From positions 122,486 through 186,485 of the forward strand of contig NZ_LWBU01000011.1 of assembly GCF_001646665.1 (NCBI RefSeq): a DNA stretch of 64,000 nucleotides, read 5' to 3'. Position 1 is the first letter of the stretch; each line of letters opens with the position of its first letter. This document shows, in pieces, positions 17,515 through 27,231 of this stretch. The stretch is from Streptomyces noursei (lineage in GTDB: Bacteria; Actinomycetota; Actinomycetes; Streptomycetales; Streptomycetaceae). The position numbers and the translations under genes were made by a program. Below the pieces are notes generated by a model, which was given only the letters and a program-made list of their open reading frames with translations, was not told the DNA's origin and searched no databases.

Positions 17515-19933
17515 GGAGCCGGACGGCGCCCCGCTTGTGCAGCGGATCGTTGCCGTTGCCGCACTTGGGGGACTGGATGCAGGAGGGGCATCCCGCGTCG
17601 CACTCGCAGGAGGCGATGGCGTCACGGGTCGCGGTCAGCCACTCGCGGGCGGTGTGGAAGGCGCGCTCCGCGAAGCCCGCACCTCCCGGGTGGCCGTCGT
17701 ACACGAAGACGGTGGGCAGCAGGGTGTCCGGGTGCAGCGGGACCGACACCCCGCCGATGTCCCAGCGGTCGCAGGTGGCGAAGAGGGGCAGCAGGCCGAT
17801 GGAGGCGTGCTCGGCGGCGTGCAGGGCGCCGCCCAGCTGCTCCGGGTTCACCCGGGCGGCGTCCAGCTGGTCCTCGGTGACGGTCCACCACACGGCGCGG
17901 GTGCGCAGGGTGCGCGGCGGGAGGTCGAGCTTGGTCTCGCCCAGCACCTCCCCGGTGATCAGGCGGCGGCGGAGGAAGGACACGACCTGGTTGGTGACCT
18001 CGACGGAGCCGTAGCACAGCCGCCCCTCGCCCCACGGGATCCCGGTGTCCGTCTCCAGTACGGAGATGGCGGTGGTGTCGCGGGCGGTGGTGGAGTACGG
18101 CGGGTCGGCCTCCTCGACGAGGGCGACCGACTCCTCCAGGTCCAGCTTCCTGACCAGGTAGGTGCGGCCCATGTGGAGGTGGACGGCACCCTCGTGGACG
18201 GCGGCGTGGGCGGCCGGCTCGTCGACCGTGCCGAGCAGCCGCCCCGTGCCCGCCTCGACGATCTGCACCGGGCTGCCGCCCCCGCCCCGGATGTCGGCGA
18301 GGTCCGCGGCGCGCTCCCGGCGGGTCCAGTACCAGCCGGACGCGCGCCGCCGCAGCAGGCCGGCCGACTCCAGCTGGGGCAGCAGCTCCGGGACGGCCGG
18401 GCCGAACAGCGCCAGGTCGGGTTCGGTGAGCGGCAGTTCCGCCGCGGCCGCGCACAGGTGGGGGGCGAGGACGTAGGGGTTGTCGGGGTCGAGGACGGTC
18501 GACTCCACCGGCTGGCGGAACAGCGCCTCCGGGTGGTGGACGAGGAAGGTGTCCAGCGGGTCGTCGCGGGCGACCAGCACCGCCAGCGCGCCCTGCCCCG
18601 AACGTCCGGCGCGGCCCGCTTGCTGCCACAGGGAGGCCCGCGTGCCCGGGTACCCGGCGATCACCACGGCGTCCAGGCCCGACACGTCGATGCCGAGCTC
18701 CAGGGCGCTCGTCGCGGCCAGCCCGAGCAGTTCCCCGGAGTGCAGGGCCCGCTCCAGGCTCCGGCGTTCCTCCGGCAGGTAGCCGCCCCGGTAGGCCGCG
18801 ACCCGCGCGGGCAGCGAACGGTCGACCTCCGCGAGCCGCTCCTTGGCGATCACCGAGATCAGCTCGGCACCCCGCCGGGAGCGTACGAAGGCCACGGAGC
18901 GGACGCCCTGGACGGTCAGGTCGGTCAGGAGGTCGGCGGTCTCGGCCGTGGCGGTGCGGCGCACCGGCGCGCCCTGCTCACCCTGGAGCTCGGTGAGCGG
19001 CGGCTCCCAGAGGGCGAAGACCAGCTCACCCCGCGGCGATGCGTCGTCGGCGACCTCGCGGACGGGCAGGCCGGTCAGCCGCCCGGCCGCGAGGGAGGGC
19101 TGGGCGGCGGTCGCGGAGGCGAGGAGGAACACGGGGGAGGAGCCGTAGCGGGCGCAGACGCGGCGCAGCCGGCGCAGCACCTGGGCGACGTGCGAGCCGA
19201 AGACGCCGCGGTAGGTGTGGCACTCGTCGACGACGACGTAGCGCAGGGCGCGCAGGAAGGCGGACCAGCGCGGATGGGAGGGGAGGATCCCCCGGTGGAG
19301 CATGTCCGGGTTGGTCAGGACGTAGTTGGCGTACTGGCGGACCCACTCGCGCTCCTCGACCGGCGTGTCGCCGTCGTACACGGCGGGCCGGATCCGGTTG
19401 CCGAGAGGTGCGGCGAGGGCCTTGACCGAGCGTCGCTGATCGGCCGCGAGGGCCTTGGTGGGCGCGAGGTACAGCGCGGTCGTCCCGCGGCCGTTGGGGG
19501 CCTCGGAGCCGTCCAGCAGGGCGGTGAGCACCGGCGCCAGGTAGGCGAGGGACTTGCCGGAGGCGGTGCCGGTGGCGATGACGACCGACTCGCCGTCCAG
19601 CGCGTGCTCCGCGGCCGCCGCCTGGTGGGCCCAGGGGTGCTCGATACCCGCCGTTCGGATGGCGTTGATCACCTCTGGGCGGATGCGATCGGGCCAGACG
19701 GCATGCCTTCCCGCTCTTGGGGGCAGGTGCTCCGTATGAGTGATGCGCGCAGCCCGGTTCGCCCCTGCGGCGAGCCGGTCGAGGACCGTTCCGGGGGTGG
19801 GGCGGGTGTCCCCGCTCTCGGGTGGTCGACTGGGGCGGTGATTCATGGCCATCGGCACCGAGTGTGTCACCGGCGTGACGGACAATGCTCCCAAGGCGTC
19901 GTGCATGGCTGCTGGTAAGTGATTGAATGCCAT
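17444..19933 (-). CDS. DEAD/DEAH-box helicase with C-terminal DUF1998-type domain
   Basis: The 829-aa protein is a superfamily 2 helicase of the Rv3649/YprA (MrfA-like) type. Motif I is ATGTASGKSLAYL (about residue 115), motif II is VVDECHTYRG (DECH), motif III is LLASATA, and motif VI is QQAGRAGRSGQ. The C-terminal part ends with four cysteines, CECDAGCPSCIQSPKCGNGN, the zinc site of the DUF1998 module. In Bacillus the related MrfA protein repairs mitomycin damage, so DNA repair is a reasonable guess. I start it at ATG 19933 (MAFNHLPAAM); the open frame further upstream runs antisense through bldG and is not coding. Confidence 0.93.
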   Translation of the reverse strand: MAFNHLPAAMHDALGALSVTPVTHSVPMAMNHRPSRPPESGDTRPTPGTVLDRLAAGANRAARITHTEHLPPRAGRHAVWPDRIRPEVINAIRTAGIEHPWAHQAAAAEHALDGESVVIATGTASGKSLAYLAPVLTALLDGSEAPNGRGTTALYLAPTKALAADQRRSVKALAAPLGNRIRPAVYDGDTPVEEREWVRQYANYVLTNPDMLHRGILPSHPRWSAFLRALRYVVVDECHTYRGVFGSHVAQVLRRLRRVCARYGSSPVFLLASATAAQPSLAAGRLTGLPVREVADDASPRGELVFALWEPPLTELQGEQGAPVRRTATAETADLLTDLTVQGVRSVAFVRSRRGAELISVIAKERLAEVDRSLPARVAAYRGGYLPEERRSLERALHSGELLGLAATSALELGIDVSGLDAVVIAGYPGTRASLWQQAGRAGRSGQGALAVLVARDDPLDTFLVHHPEALFRQPVESTVLDPDNPYVLAPHLCAAAAELPLTEPDLALFGPAVPELLPQLESAGLLRRRASGWYWTRRERAADLADIRGGGGSPVQIVEAGTGRLLGTVDEPAAHAAVHEGAVHLHMGRTYLVRKLDLEESVALVEEADPPYSTTARDTTAISVLETDTGIPWGEGRLCYGSVEVTNQVVSFLRRRLITGEVLGETKLDLPPRTLRTRAVWWTVTEDQLDAARVNPEQLGGALHAAEHASIGLLPLFATCDRWDIGGVSVPLHPDTLLPTVFVYDGHPGGAGFAERAFHTAREWLTATRDAIASCECDAGCPSCIQSPKCGNGNDPLHKRGAVRLLTELLRGAPEASAEASAQAPPAT

Positions 19934-20011
19934 CGCGGCTGGCGATCCGTCCCCTGGCTCCGCCGGAGAATCCGAGGGGCGACCGCTCGATAGCAAGGTG
20001 CTGGAGGATCC

Positions 20012-20365
20012 GTGGACCTGTCCCTGTCGACTCGCAATGTGTCCGGCCCTGGTGGCGACCGTACGGTCGTCGAGGTCGGTGGCGAGATTGATGTGTATAC
20101 CGCGCCCAAGCTGCGCGAGCAGTTGGTCGAGTTGGTGAATGACGGCAGCTACCACCTTGTCGTCGACATGGAGGGCGTGGACTTCCTCGACTCGACCGGC
20201 CTCGGCGTGCTGGTGGGCGGCCTGAAGCGCGTGCGCGCGCATGAGGGATCGCTGCGCCTGGTCTGCAACCAGGAGCGCATTCTCAAGATCTTCCGAATCA
20301 CCGGTCTGACCAAGGTGTTCCCGATCCACACCACGGTCGACGAGGCCGTCGCGGCCACCGACTAG
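20012..20365 (+). CDS. bldG: Anti-sigma factor antagonist BldG
   Basis: The 117-aa STAS-domain protein is almost certainly BldG, the anti-anti-sigma factor needed for aerial mycelium and antibiotic production in Streptomyces. It starts with GTG at 20012, GGAGG four bases upstream. The motif [20 protein letters not shown] contains the serine (about residue 61 in this numbering) that is phosphorylated by the partner kinase. Its conserved neighbours (helicase on one side, anti-sigma factor and hppA on the other) match the S. coelicolor arrangement. Cotranscription with the next gene is known for S. coelicolor and plausible here despite the 364-bp gap. Confidence 0.96.
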   Translation: MDLSLSTRNVSGPGGDRTVVEVGGEIDVYTAPKLREQLVELVNDGSYHLVVDMEGVDFLDSTGLGVLVGGLKRVRAHEGSLRLVCNQERILKIFRITGLTKVFPIHTTVDEAVAATD

Positions 20366-20729
20366 TCGGTTCGCCGCACCGGCCGGTGACCCGGTCCCGG
20401 CGCGAGCCCGGCCGGGCCGGACCGTTCGGCTCCGGTCGGCGTCCGGCCCGTGCCGGGCGCGGCCCGGACCGTGGCCGTGGGCCCCTCGGGGCCCCCGCCC
20501 TCGGCTCCGGCGCCCGGGCGTCCGGTCGGCGACGTACGGAGCCGCGTCCGGCCCCGGCCGGAGACCCTCCGGCCGGCCCGCCGCCGATGGCGACCCGCCG
20601 CCGTCGGCGACCCGGCGATGTCGGCGACCCGCCGCACGGCCGGTCCGGACGATCCGGGAGGAAGAGCAGGGTGCCGGGCGTCCAGCCCGGCTCTCTGGGA
20701 GGCACGCCCGCACGACCGAGGGGGACCGC
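20366..20729. other. bldG to anti-sigma gene spacer
   Basis: This 364-bp very GC-rich spacer contains no credible gene. A perfect 14-bp palindrome (ACCGACTAGTCGGT, 20357-20370) covers the bldG stop codon and CACCGGCCGGTG lies at 20377-20388; together these could attenuate read-through. The word TCGGCGACCCG is repeated near 20595-20635. Confidence 0.4.
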
Positions 20730-21188
20730 ATGGCCACCGTTGAACTCCGCTTCAGCGCCCAGCCCGAGCACGTCAGGACCGCCCGTCTGGTGGCGGCCGC
20801 CGTGGCGCGCCGGGCCGGGGTCGACGAAGCCGTGCTGGACGAGGTCCGGCTCGCCGTCGGCGAGGCGTGCTCCCGTGCCGTGGGGCTGCACCGCAGCAAC
20901 CACGTCGCCTCCCCGATCCGGGTCATGCTCACCGAGGAGGAGAAGACGTTCTCCATCGAGGTCGGCGACGAGGTCCCGGGCGCGGGTGTCGCGGCGGCCG
21001 ACGCCGCCGGCGTGCCGGGCTCCCGCAGCGCCGCGCCGGTCGAGGAGTTCGACGACGCGGAGGGCGAGGACGAGATGGGCCTCGCGGTGATCACCGGGCT
21101 CGTCGACGACGTCGAGGTGTCGGCCGGCGAGTCGGGCGGCGTCATCCGGATGACCTGGCCGACGAATCCCGCTGCCGTGCTGCCCTGA
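20730..21188 (+). CDS. Anti-sigma factor (HATPase, RsbW-like), BldG partner
   Basis: The 152-aa protein has a GHKL ATPase fold: VDEAVLDEVRLAVGEACSRAVGLH is the N-box helix with its conserved Glu and Ala, and DEMGLAVITGLVDDVEV resembles the G1-like segment. These proteins bind sigma factors and phosphorylate STAS antagonists such as BldG. An acidic insertion (VEEFDDAEGEDE) interrupts the nucleotide-binding region. The start ATG at 20730 follows GAGGGGG. S. coelicolor SCO3548 (ApgA) is the presumed orthologue, from memory. It is followed by a strong terminator. Confidence 0.9.
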   Translation: MATVELRFSAQPEHVRTARLVAAAVARRAGVDEAVLDEVRLAVGEACSRAVGLHRSNHVASPIRVMLTEEEKTFSIEVGDEVPGAGVAAADAAGVPGSRSAAPVEEFDDAEGEDEMGLAVITGLVDDVEVSAGESGGVIRMTWPTNPAAVLP

Positions 21189-21207
21189 CCTCATCCGCGA
21201 CATCCGG

Positions 21208-21235
21208 AAAGGCCCTGCTGAGCAGGGCCTTTTTG
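21208..21235 (+). terminator. Intrinsic terminator of the bldG operon
   Basis: AAAGGCCCTGC and its complement close a 3-nt loop (TGA), followed by a run of T residues (21230-21234). One of the few classical rho-independent terminators in the window. Confidence 0.9.
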
Positions 21236-21425
21236 CATTTCGTCGATCACGCGCCTCCGCGTCAATGGTCCAAAGTCATTACTGCTTTCGAGTGGATTTC
21301 GCGCATCGCGCATTTGCCGACTGGCAAGCAAAGGTCAATTCTGTTCTACGGCGCTCTGTTTTGATCAGGTTCTGCTCCCTACAATCCGTCCACGTCTTGA
21401 GCTCTTCTGACGTCAAGGAGGACGA

Positions 21426-23816
21426 ATGGCGGGGCTCTTCACCACAAACGTGTCCGACCACCCCACTTCAATCGCGGCCGCGGTTCTCACCGATGGCAAC
21501 CGGATCATCGTGGCCGTCATCGCGGCCGTGGCCCTGGCCGCCCTGATCGTCGCCCAGCTGCTCGTACGACAGGTGCTGGCGGCCGGTGAGGGCACCGCCG
21601 CCATGAAGAAGATCGCGGCGGCCGTCCAGGAAGGCGCGAACGCCTATCTGGCCCGCCAGCTGCGGACCCTCGGGATCTTCGCGGTCGTCGTGTTCTTCCT
21701 GCTCCTGCTGCTGCCCGCGGACGACTGGTCGCAGCGCGCCGGACGATCACTCTTCTTCCTGGTGGGTGCGCTTTTCTCGGCGGTCACCGGATACATCGGC
21801 ATGCGCCTCGCCGTCCGCGCCAACGTACGCGTGGCGGCCGCCGCGCGTGAGGCCACTCCGGAACCCGGACAACCGGAAAAGAATCTGACGGCCGTCTCGC
21901 ACAAAGCGATGAAGATCGCTTTTCGTACGGGCGGTGTCGTCGGCATGTTCACGGTGGGCCTCGGCCTGTTCGGCGCCTCCTGCGTGGTCCTCGTGTACGC
22001 CGCCGACGCCCCCAAGGTGCTGGAGGGCTTCGGTCTCGGTGCCGCGCTGATCGCGATGTTCATGCGTGTCGGCGGCGGCATCTTCACCAAGGCCGCGGAC
22101 GTCGGCGCCGACCTCGTCGGCAAGGTGGAGCAGGGCATCCCCGAGGACGACCCGCGCAACGCCGCCACCATCGCCGACAACGTCGGGGACAACGTCGGCG
22201 ACTGCGCGGGCATGGCCGCCGACCTCTTCGAGTCGTACGCCGTCACCCTGGTCGCCGCGCTGATCCTCGGCAAGGCGGCGTTCGGCGACCTCGGCCTGGC
22301 CTTCCCCCTGATCGTTCCGGCGATCGGCGTGGTCACCGCGATGATCGGCATCTTCGCGGTCGCCCCGCGGCGCGCCGACCGCAGCGGGATGGCCGCGATC
22401 AACCGCGGGTTCTTCATCTCCGCGGTGATCTCCCTGGCCCTGGTGGCCGTCGCGGTCTTCGTCTACCTCCCCTCCTCGTTCGCCTCCCTCGAAGGCGTCA
22501 CCGAGGCGGCCATCAGGACGCACGGCGGCGACCCGCGCGTCCTCGCCCTGGTGGCGGTCGCCATCGGCATCGTCCTGGCGGCCCTGATCCAGCAGCTGAC
22601 CGGCTACTTCACCGAGACCACCCGTCGTCCCGTGAAGGACATCGGGAAGTCCTCCCTCACCGGCCCCGCCACCGTCGTGCTCGCCGGCATCTCCATCGGC
22701 CTGGAGTCCGCCGTCTACACCGCGCTGCTGATCGGCCTCTCGGTGTACGGGGCCTTCCTGCTCGGCGGCACGTCGATCACCCTGGCGCTGTTCGCCGTCG
22801 CCCTGGCCGGCACCGGCCTGCTCACCACGGTCGGCGTGATCGTCGCCATGGACACCTTCGGCCCGGTCGCCGACAACGCCCAGGGCATCGCCGAGATGTC
22901 CGGCGACGTCAAGGGCGCGGGCGCCCAGGTCCTCACCGACCTCGACGCCGTCGGCAACACCACCAAGGCCATCACCAAGGGCATCGCCATCGCCACGGCC
23001 GTACTGGCGGCGGCCGCGCTCTTCGGCTCGTACCGGGACGCCATCGCCACCGCCGTGCGCGACGTGGGGGCCAGGGCCACGGAGATGAACCTGACCATGG
23101 ACATCTCCCAGCCCAACAACCTCGTCGGGCTGATCCTCGGTGCCGCGGTCGTCTTCCTCTTCTCCGGGCTGGCGATCAACGCGGTGTCGCGGTCGGCCGG
23201 GGCGGTGGTCTACGAGGTGCGCCGGCAGTTCCGCGAGCACCCCGGGATCATGGACTACAGCGAGAAACCGGAGTACGGGCGGGTCGTCGACATCTGCACC
23301 AAGGACGCCCTGCGCGAACTGGCCACACCGGGTCTGCTCGCCGTCATGGCGCCCATCGCCGTCGGGTTCACGTTCGGGGTCGGCGCCCTGGGGGCGTACC
23401 TGGCGGGCGCCATCGGCACCGGCACCCTGATGGCCGTGTTCCTCGCCAACTCCGGAGGGGCCTGGGACAACGCCAAGAAGCTGGTCGAGGACGGCCACTA
23501 CGGCGGCAAGGGCAGTGACGCGCACGCCGCCACGGTGATCGGCGACACGGTGGGCGACCCGTTCAAGGACACGGCCGGCCCGGCCATCAACCCGCTGCTG
23601 AAGGTGATGAACCTGGTGGCGCTGCTGATCGCCCCGGCGGTCGTGCAGTTCAGCTACGGCGACGACGCCAGCGCGGGCGTACGGGCGGCGGTGGCGACGA
23701 TCGCCATCCTCGTCATCATCGGCGCGGTGTACGTGTCCAAGCGGCGCACGGTCTCCATGGGCGACGAGGACGGCAACCCCGCCGAACGGGTCACCAGCAA
23801 GGCGGCGACCCTCTAA
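21426..23816 (+). CDS. hppA: K+-independent proton-translocating membrane pyrophosphatase
   Basis: The 796-aa protein hydrolyses pyrophosphate and pumps protons out of the cytoplasm. It has about 16 membrane helices. The substrate-site motif DVGADLVGKVEQGIPEDDPRNAATIADNVGDNVGDCAGMAADLFES is complete. The residue that sets K+ dependence is Lys in GNTTKAITKG, the signature of the K+-independent subfamily (Ala in the dependent one). The second substrate motif SGGAWDNAKK and DTVGDPFKDTAGPAINPLLK are also intact. The start ATG follows AAGGAGGACGA. The locus next to bldG is conserved in Streptomyces. Confidence 0.98.
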   Translation: MAGLFTTNVSDHPTSIAAAVLTDGNRIIVAVIAAVALAALIVAQLLVRQVLAAGEGTAAMKKIAAAVQEGANAYLARQLRTLGIFAVVVFFLLLLLPADDWSQRAGRSLFFLVGALFSAVTGYIGMRLAVRANVRVAAAAREATPEPGQPEKNLTAVSHKAMKIAFRTGGVVGMFTVGLGLFGASCVVLVYAADAPKVLEGFGLGAALIAMFMRVGGGIFTKAADVGADLVGKVEQGIPEDDPRNAATIADNVGDNVGDCAGMAADLFESYAVTLVAALILGKAAFGDLGLAFPLIVPAIGVVTAMIGIFAVAPRRADRSGMAAINRGFFISAVISLALVAVAVFVYLPSSFASLEGVTEAAIRTHGGDPRVLALVAVAIGIVLAALIQQLTGYFTETTRRPVKDIGKSSLTGPATVVLAGISIGLESAVYTALLIGLSVYGAFLLGGTSITLALFAVALAGTGLLTTVGVIVAMDTFGPVADNAQGIAEMSGDVKGAGAQVLTDLDAVGNTTKAITKGIAIATAVLAAAALFGSYRDAIATAVRDVGARATEMNLTMDISQPNNLVGLILGAAVVFLFSGLAINAVSRSAGAVVYEVRRQFREHPGIMDYSEKPEYGRVVDICTKDALRELATPGLLAVMAPIAVGFTFGVGALGAYLAGAIGTGTLMAVFLANSGGAWDNAKKLVEDGHYGGKGSDAHAATVIGDTVGDPFKDTAGPAINPLLKVMNLVALLIAPAVVQFSYGDDASAGVRAAVATIAILVIIGAVYVSKRRTVSMGDEDGNPAERVTSKAATL

Positions 23817-23835
23817 CGCCTCATCAGGCCACGGG

Positions 23836-23863
23836 CGGGCGGAACGCGGTGACGTTCCGTCCG
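23836..23863 (+). terminator. Hairpin terminator after hppA
   Basis: CGGGCGGAACG pairs with CGTTCCGTCCG across a 6-nt loop (one G-U pair). No T run. Confidence 0.7.
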
Positions 23864-24061
23864 CCTCTCCGTGCGCCCCGTCCTCTCCCGTCCCTCCATC
23901 CGGCACCCCGCCCGTCCGCCCATCCGGCTGAATCGACGGTGAGCCTTCTCTCTCTTGGTGCAAATGGTGGCAAGAGCGTACGAAACGGTCGCACGACAAG
24001 CGAATGTCGCCCACTTGGCGTGTATGTTCCGGGGCCGAGAGCCTTGGAAGGGACCAAACCG

Positions 24062-24733
24062 GTGAACAAGAAGCTTGCGGCCGCACTGTCCGGCGGTGCG
24101 GTACTGGTGCTCGCACTGTCGGGCTGCAGCAGTGACGAAGAGGGCGGCGAGAACAAGGTGGACGCCTGGGCCAAGAAGGTCTGCGACCAGGCGCAGCCGC
24201 AGATCCAGAAGAGGGCCGACGCCCAGCAGACCATCATCTCGACGGCGGCGGACGGCAAGCCCGCCGACATCCAGGCCGCCGACTCGAAGGCCTTCCAGGA
24301 CATCGCCGACGCGGACAAGGCGCTCGCCAAGGCGGTGCAGGACGCGGGCGTACCGCCCGTCGACAACGGCGAGAAGCTCCAGCAGGACGCGGTCAAGGAG
24401 CTCAACTCCACGGCCACGGCGTACGAGGGCCTGAAGAAGCAGGTCGACGCGCTCGACCCGAAGGACCAGCAGAAGTTCGCCGACGGGCTGCAGAGCGTCG
24501 CCGAGGGCCTGAAGAAGATCGAGAAGATGGACCAGGACGCGCTGGCCAAGCTCCAGTCCGGGCAGCTCGGCCAGGCGATGGCCAAGCAGCCGGGCTGCCG
24601 CAAGGCCGAGGCGTCGGTGTCGCCGAACGTGCCGCCGGCCAGGCCGGGCCCGGCCGCGTCCGCCTCCGCGGGCAAGTCCGCCCCCGCGTCCCCGGCTTCG
24701 TCCCCGTCGCGCCCCGCCGCCGCGTCCTCCTGA
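24062..24733 (+). CDS. Small secreted lipoprotein, function unknown
   Basis: The 223-aa product starts at a GTG (MNKKLAAALSGGAVLVLALSGC) with AAGGGA upstream. LALSGC is a clear lipobox, so the cysteine at about residue 22 is lipidated and the protein lies outside the membrane. The mature part is highly charged and probably helical (NKVDAWAKKVCDQAQPQIQKR; repeated KxxxxDA patterns), with a second Cys pair that may form a disulfide, and ends in a flexible Ala/Pro/Ser tail. I do not recognise an enzymatic domain. Confidence 0.87.
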   Translation: MNKKLAAALSGGAVLVLALSGCSSDEEGGENKVDAWAKKVCDQAQPQIQKRADAQQTIISTAADGKPADIQAADSKAFQDIADADKALAKAVQDAGVPPVDNGEKLQQDAVKELNSTATAYEGLKKQVDALDPKDQQKFADGLQSVAEGLKKIEKMDQDALAKLQSGQLGQAMAKQPGCRKAEASVSPNVPPARPGPAASASAGKSAPASPASSPSRPAAASS

Positions 24734-24740
24734 CCCCCGG

Positions 24741-24777
24741 CCCTCCCGGCGCCCCTCGTGAAGGGCCGCCGGGAGGG
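24741..24777 (+). terminator. Hairpin terminator after the lipoprotein gene
   Basis: CCCTCCCGGC pairs exactly with GCCGGGAGGG; the enclosed segment forms a shorter inner stem. Confidence 0.75.
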
Positions 24778-24851
24778 AAACCGGCCCGGTTCCCCGCGTC
24801 CTGGGGCCGGGCCGTGCGCCGAATGTCAGTGGCGGCGGTCACAATGGGCAG

Positions 24852-26390
24852 GTGAGTACGACCAGCCTTACCGCCAGCCTCCCGGTGCCCGACCGCGCCG
24901 ACCGCCTCCGCGACGCCCTGCTCGCCGTCGACTTCACCGCCGACGGCCTGCTCGAGCTGCTCGGCGCACCCGCCTACGCCGCGCTCGCCCGCAGTGAGAC
25001 GGTCCCCGCCCTGCGCGCCACCCGGGCGGACGGTCCGCTCGCCACGCTCGTCCGCCTCTTCCTCCTCCAGCGGCCCGTGCCGCGCGAACGGGCGCGTACG
25101 GTCCTGCCGCTCGACGAGGCGCTCGCCGACGGATGGGTGGTGGAGGACGGCGACGCGGTCCGCGCCACCGTGGACGTACGGCCGTACGGCGGCCCCGAGG
25201 GCCAGGACTGGTTCATCGTCTCCGACCTCGGGTGCGCCGTCGGCGGCGCGGCCGGGGCGAGCGGCCACGGCGAGGGCGTGGTCCTCGGCGTGGGAGGTGC
25301 GTCCACCACGCTCGCCGGGATCACGGTCCGTACGCCCGTCGCCTCGGCCCTCGACCTGGGCACCGGCTCCGGCATCCAGGCGCTGCACGCCGCGCAGCAC
25401 GCCACCCGCGTGACGGCCACGGACCTGAACCCGCGGGCCCTGGAGTTCGCCCGGCTCACGCTGGCGCTGTCCGGCGCGCCGGAGGCGGACCTGCGCACCG
25501 GCTCGCTCTACGAGCCGGTGGCGTCGGAGACGTACGACCTGATCGTGTCCAACCCGCCGTTCGTGATCTCTCCCCTGGCCTCCGGCACGGGGGAGCCCGG
25601 CACCCGGCTGACCTACCGGGACGGCGGGATGGGCGGTGACGACCTGTGCCGGTCGCTCGTCCAGCAGGCGGGGGAGCGGCTGAACGAGGGCGGGTTCGCG
25701 CAGTTCCTCGCCAACTGGCAGCACGTGGAGGGCGAGGACTGGCAGGAGCGGCTGCGATCCTGGGTGCCACGGGGATGCGACGCCTGGATCGTGCAGCGCG
25801 AGGTGCAGGACGTGACGCAGTACGCGGAGTTGTGGCTGCGGGACGCCGGTGACCACCGCGACGACCCGGAGCGGTACGCGGCGCGGTACGCGGCGTGGCT
25901 CGACGAGTTCGAGGCGCGCAGGACCAGGGCGATCGGCTTCGGCTGGATCACCCTGCGCAAGTCCGGCGCGCAGGAGCCGTCCGTCGTCGTCGAGGAGTGG
26001 CCGCACCCGGTGGAGCAGCCGCTCGGCGAGGCGGTACGGGCGCACTTCGCGCGCCAGGACTACCTCCGCACCCGGGACGACGCCGCGCTCCTCGGCGACC
26101 ACTTCGTCCTGGCGCCCGAGGTGATGCAGGAGCAGGTCGGGCTGCCCGGCGCGGAGGACCCGGAGCACGTGGTGCTGCGGCAGAACCGCGGCATGCGCCG
26201 CGCCACCAAGGTGGACGCCGTGGGCGCGGGCTTCGCCGGCGTCTGCGACGGGACGCTCAGCGCGGGGCGGATCCTGGACGCCATCGCCCAGCTGATGGGC
26301 GAGGACCCGGTCATGCTGCGGGACCGCACGCCCCAGGCGATCCGGCTGCTGGTGGAGGAGGGCTTCCTGGAGCCGGCGCAGGGCGCCTGA
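24852..26390 (+). CDS. Class I SAM-dependent methyltransferase with NPPF motif
   Basis: The 512-aa protein contains the SAM-binding segment ASALDLGTGSGIQALHAAQHA (motif I, about residue 165), VTATDLNPRAL, and IVSNPPFVISP, the NPPY/F signature of enzymes that methylate amide or exocyclic amino nitrogens (PrmC/HemK and RsmC types). About 150 residues precede the catalytic domain and a C-terminal winged-helix-like module of about 180 residues follows, so it is much longer than PrmC. The start GTG 24852 has only a weak GGGCAG upstream. The target is unknown. Actinobacterial orthologues in this position are annotated simply as methyltransferase. Confidence 0.86.
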   Translation: MSTTSLTASLPVPDRADRLRDALLAVDFTADGLLELLGAPAYAALARSETVPALRATRADGPLATLVRLFLLQRPVPRERARTVLPLDEALADGWVVEDGDAVRATVDVRPYGGPEGQDWFIVSDLGCAVGGAAGASGHGEGVVLGVGGASTTLAGITVRTPVASALDLGTGSGIQALHAAQHATRVTATDLNPRALEFARLTLALSGAPEADLRTGSLYEPVASETYDLIVSNPPFVISPLASGTGEPGTRLTYRDGGMGGDDLCRSLVQQAGERLNEGGFAQFLANWQHVEGEDWQERLRSWVPRGCDAWIVQREVQDVTQYAELWLRDAGDHRDDPERYAARYAAWLDEFEARRTRAIGFGWITLRKSGAQEPSVVVEEWPHPVEQPLGEAVRAHFARQDYLRTRDDAALLGDHFVLAPEVMQEQVGLPGAEDPEHVVLRQNRGMRRATKVDAVGAGFAGVCDGTLSAGRILDAIAQLMGEDPVMLRDRTPQAIRLLVEEGFLEPAQGA

Positions 26391-26773
26391 GCAGCCGCGC
26401 CCGTCCCGGCGGCGGGGCGGGGGGCGCGAACCGGCCAACATCTGCCGCGTTCCCGACATGTCCGCCCCCGCCCCCGGGCCGGCCTCGCTCCCGGGCGGGC
26501 CCCGCCCCCGCCGCGCCCGGGACGCCGCCCCGTTCCCTGTGCCGCGCATCACCGCCTCCGGCCGCGCCGCGCCCGGGACGCCGCCCCGCTCCCTGTGCCG
26601 CGCATCACCGCTCCCGCCCCCCGAGCGGGACCCCCCCCGCCCCGCCCCGCCGCCTGAGTGAACCGGGGGCGCGCGGTCCATGGCGTTCACCCGCAATTCG
26701 CGCTCACGACGCCCGCAGGTGTCAGCCTCGCCCCAGGGGCAACCAGGGGATCACCGAGGAACGGGGTACGGAC
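26391..26773. repeat. Intergenic region with a 45-nt direct repeat
   Basis: No gene is apparent. Positions 26511-26555 recur at 26567-26611 with a single difference (a 56-nt period), in extremely C-rich sequence. A 65-aa gene begins at 26774. Confidence 0.7.
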
Positions 26774-26971
26774 ATGGAGAGCGGACCGGCCATCTTCGCC
26801 GGCGCGGCGTTCACGCTGTTCGGAGCGGGGCTGCTGCTGTGGACCGGGACACGCGCGCTGCACCGCGCACCGGTCGCGCACGGTGTGAGCCCGGCGGCGG
26901 CGATCACGTTCGCGGCCTCCATGGGAGCGGCGTTCGTGATCCTCGGCATGTGGTGTTTCGGCCGCGTCTGA
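26774..26971 (+). CDS. Small two-helix membrane protein
   Basis: The 65-aa product has two hydrophobic segments: AIFAGAAFTLFGAGLLLWTG (about residues 6-25) and AAAITFAASMGAAFVILGMWCFG (about 40-62), joined by a His/Arg-containing loop. GAGGAACGGGG precedes the ATG by 6-12 nt. It is a typical tiny Streptomyces membrane protein of unknown role, upstream of topA by 260 bp. Confidence 0.7.
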   Translation: MESGPAIFAGAAFTLFGAGLLLWTGTRALHRAPVAHGVSPAAAITFAASMGAAFVILGMWCFGRV

Positions 26972-27231
26972 CGACAGCGCGGAATCAGGCGCTCCGGAGC
27001 CTGAGGGGAGTCCGGGCGGCAGGAATGCCCGGACTCGGGTTACCGTTCGAGTGGCCGTTGCGGTCTTTTGCCGTTTGACACGGGGGCGGGTTGTACCGTC
27101 ACACTCCGCAGCGACAGCAGCGTCAGAGCACGGCGTCACGTCACAGCAGTGCGCAGTGCGCCAGGAGTGCACGCGGTGGGATCCACCGCGCCGCACGCGC
27201 CACCGAGCGTCGACCGGAGAGAAGAGCGAAG

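Noticed and set aside
19934..21145. Extension of the helicase frame upstream through bldG and the anti-sigma gene
   Set aside because: The extension is antisense to two firmly identified genes and has no domain; the helicase homologues begin near MAFNHLPAAM.
26391..26773. Short frames in the C-rich repeat region
   Set aside because: Composition is only Pro/Ala/Arg and the reading frames reflect the repeat, not coding selection.
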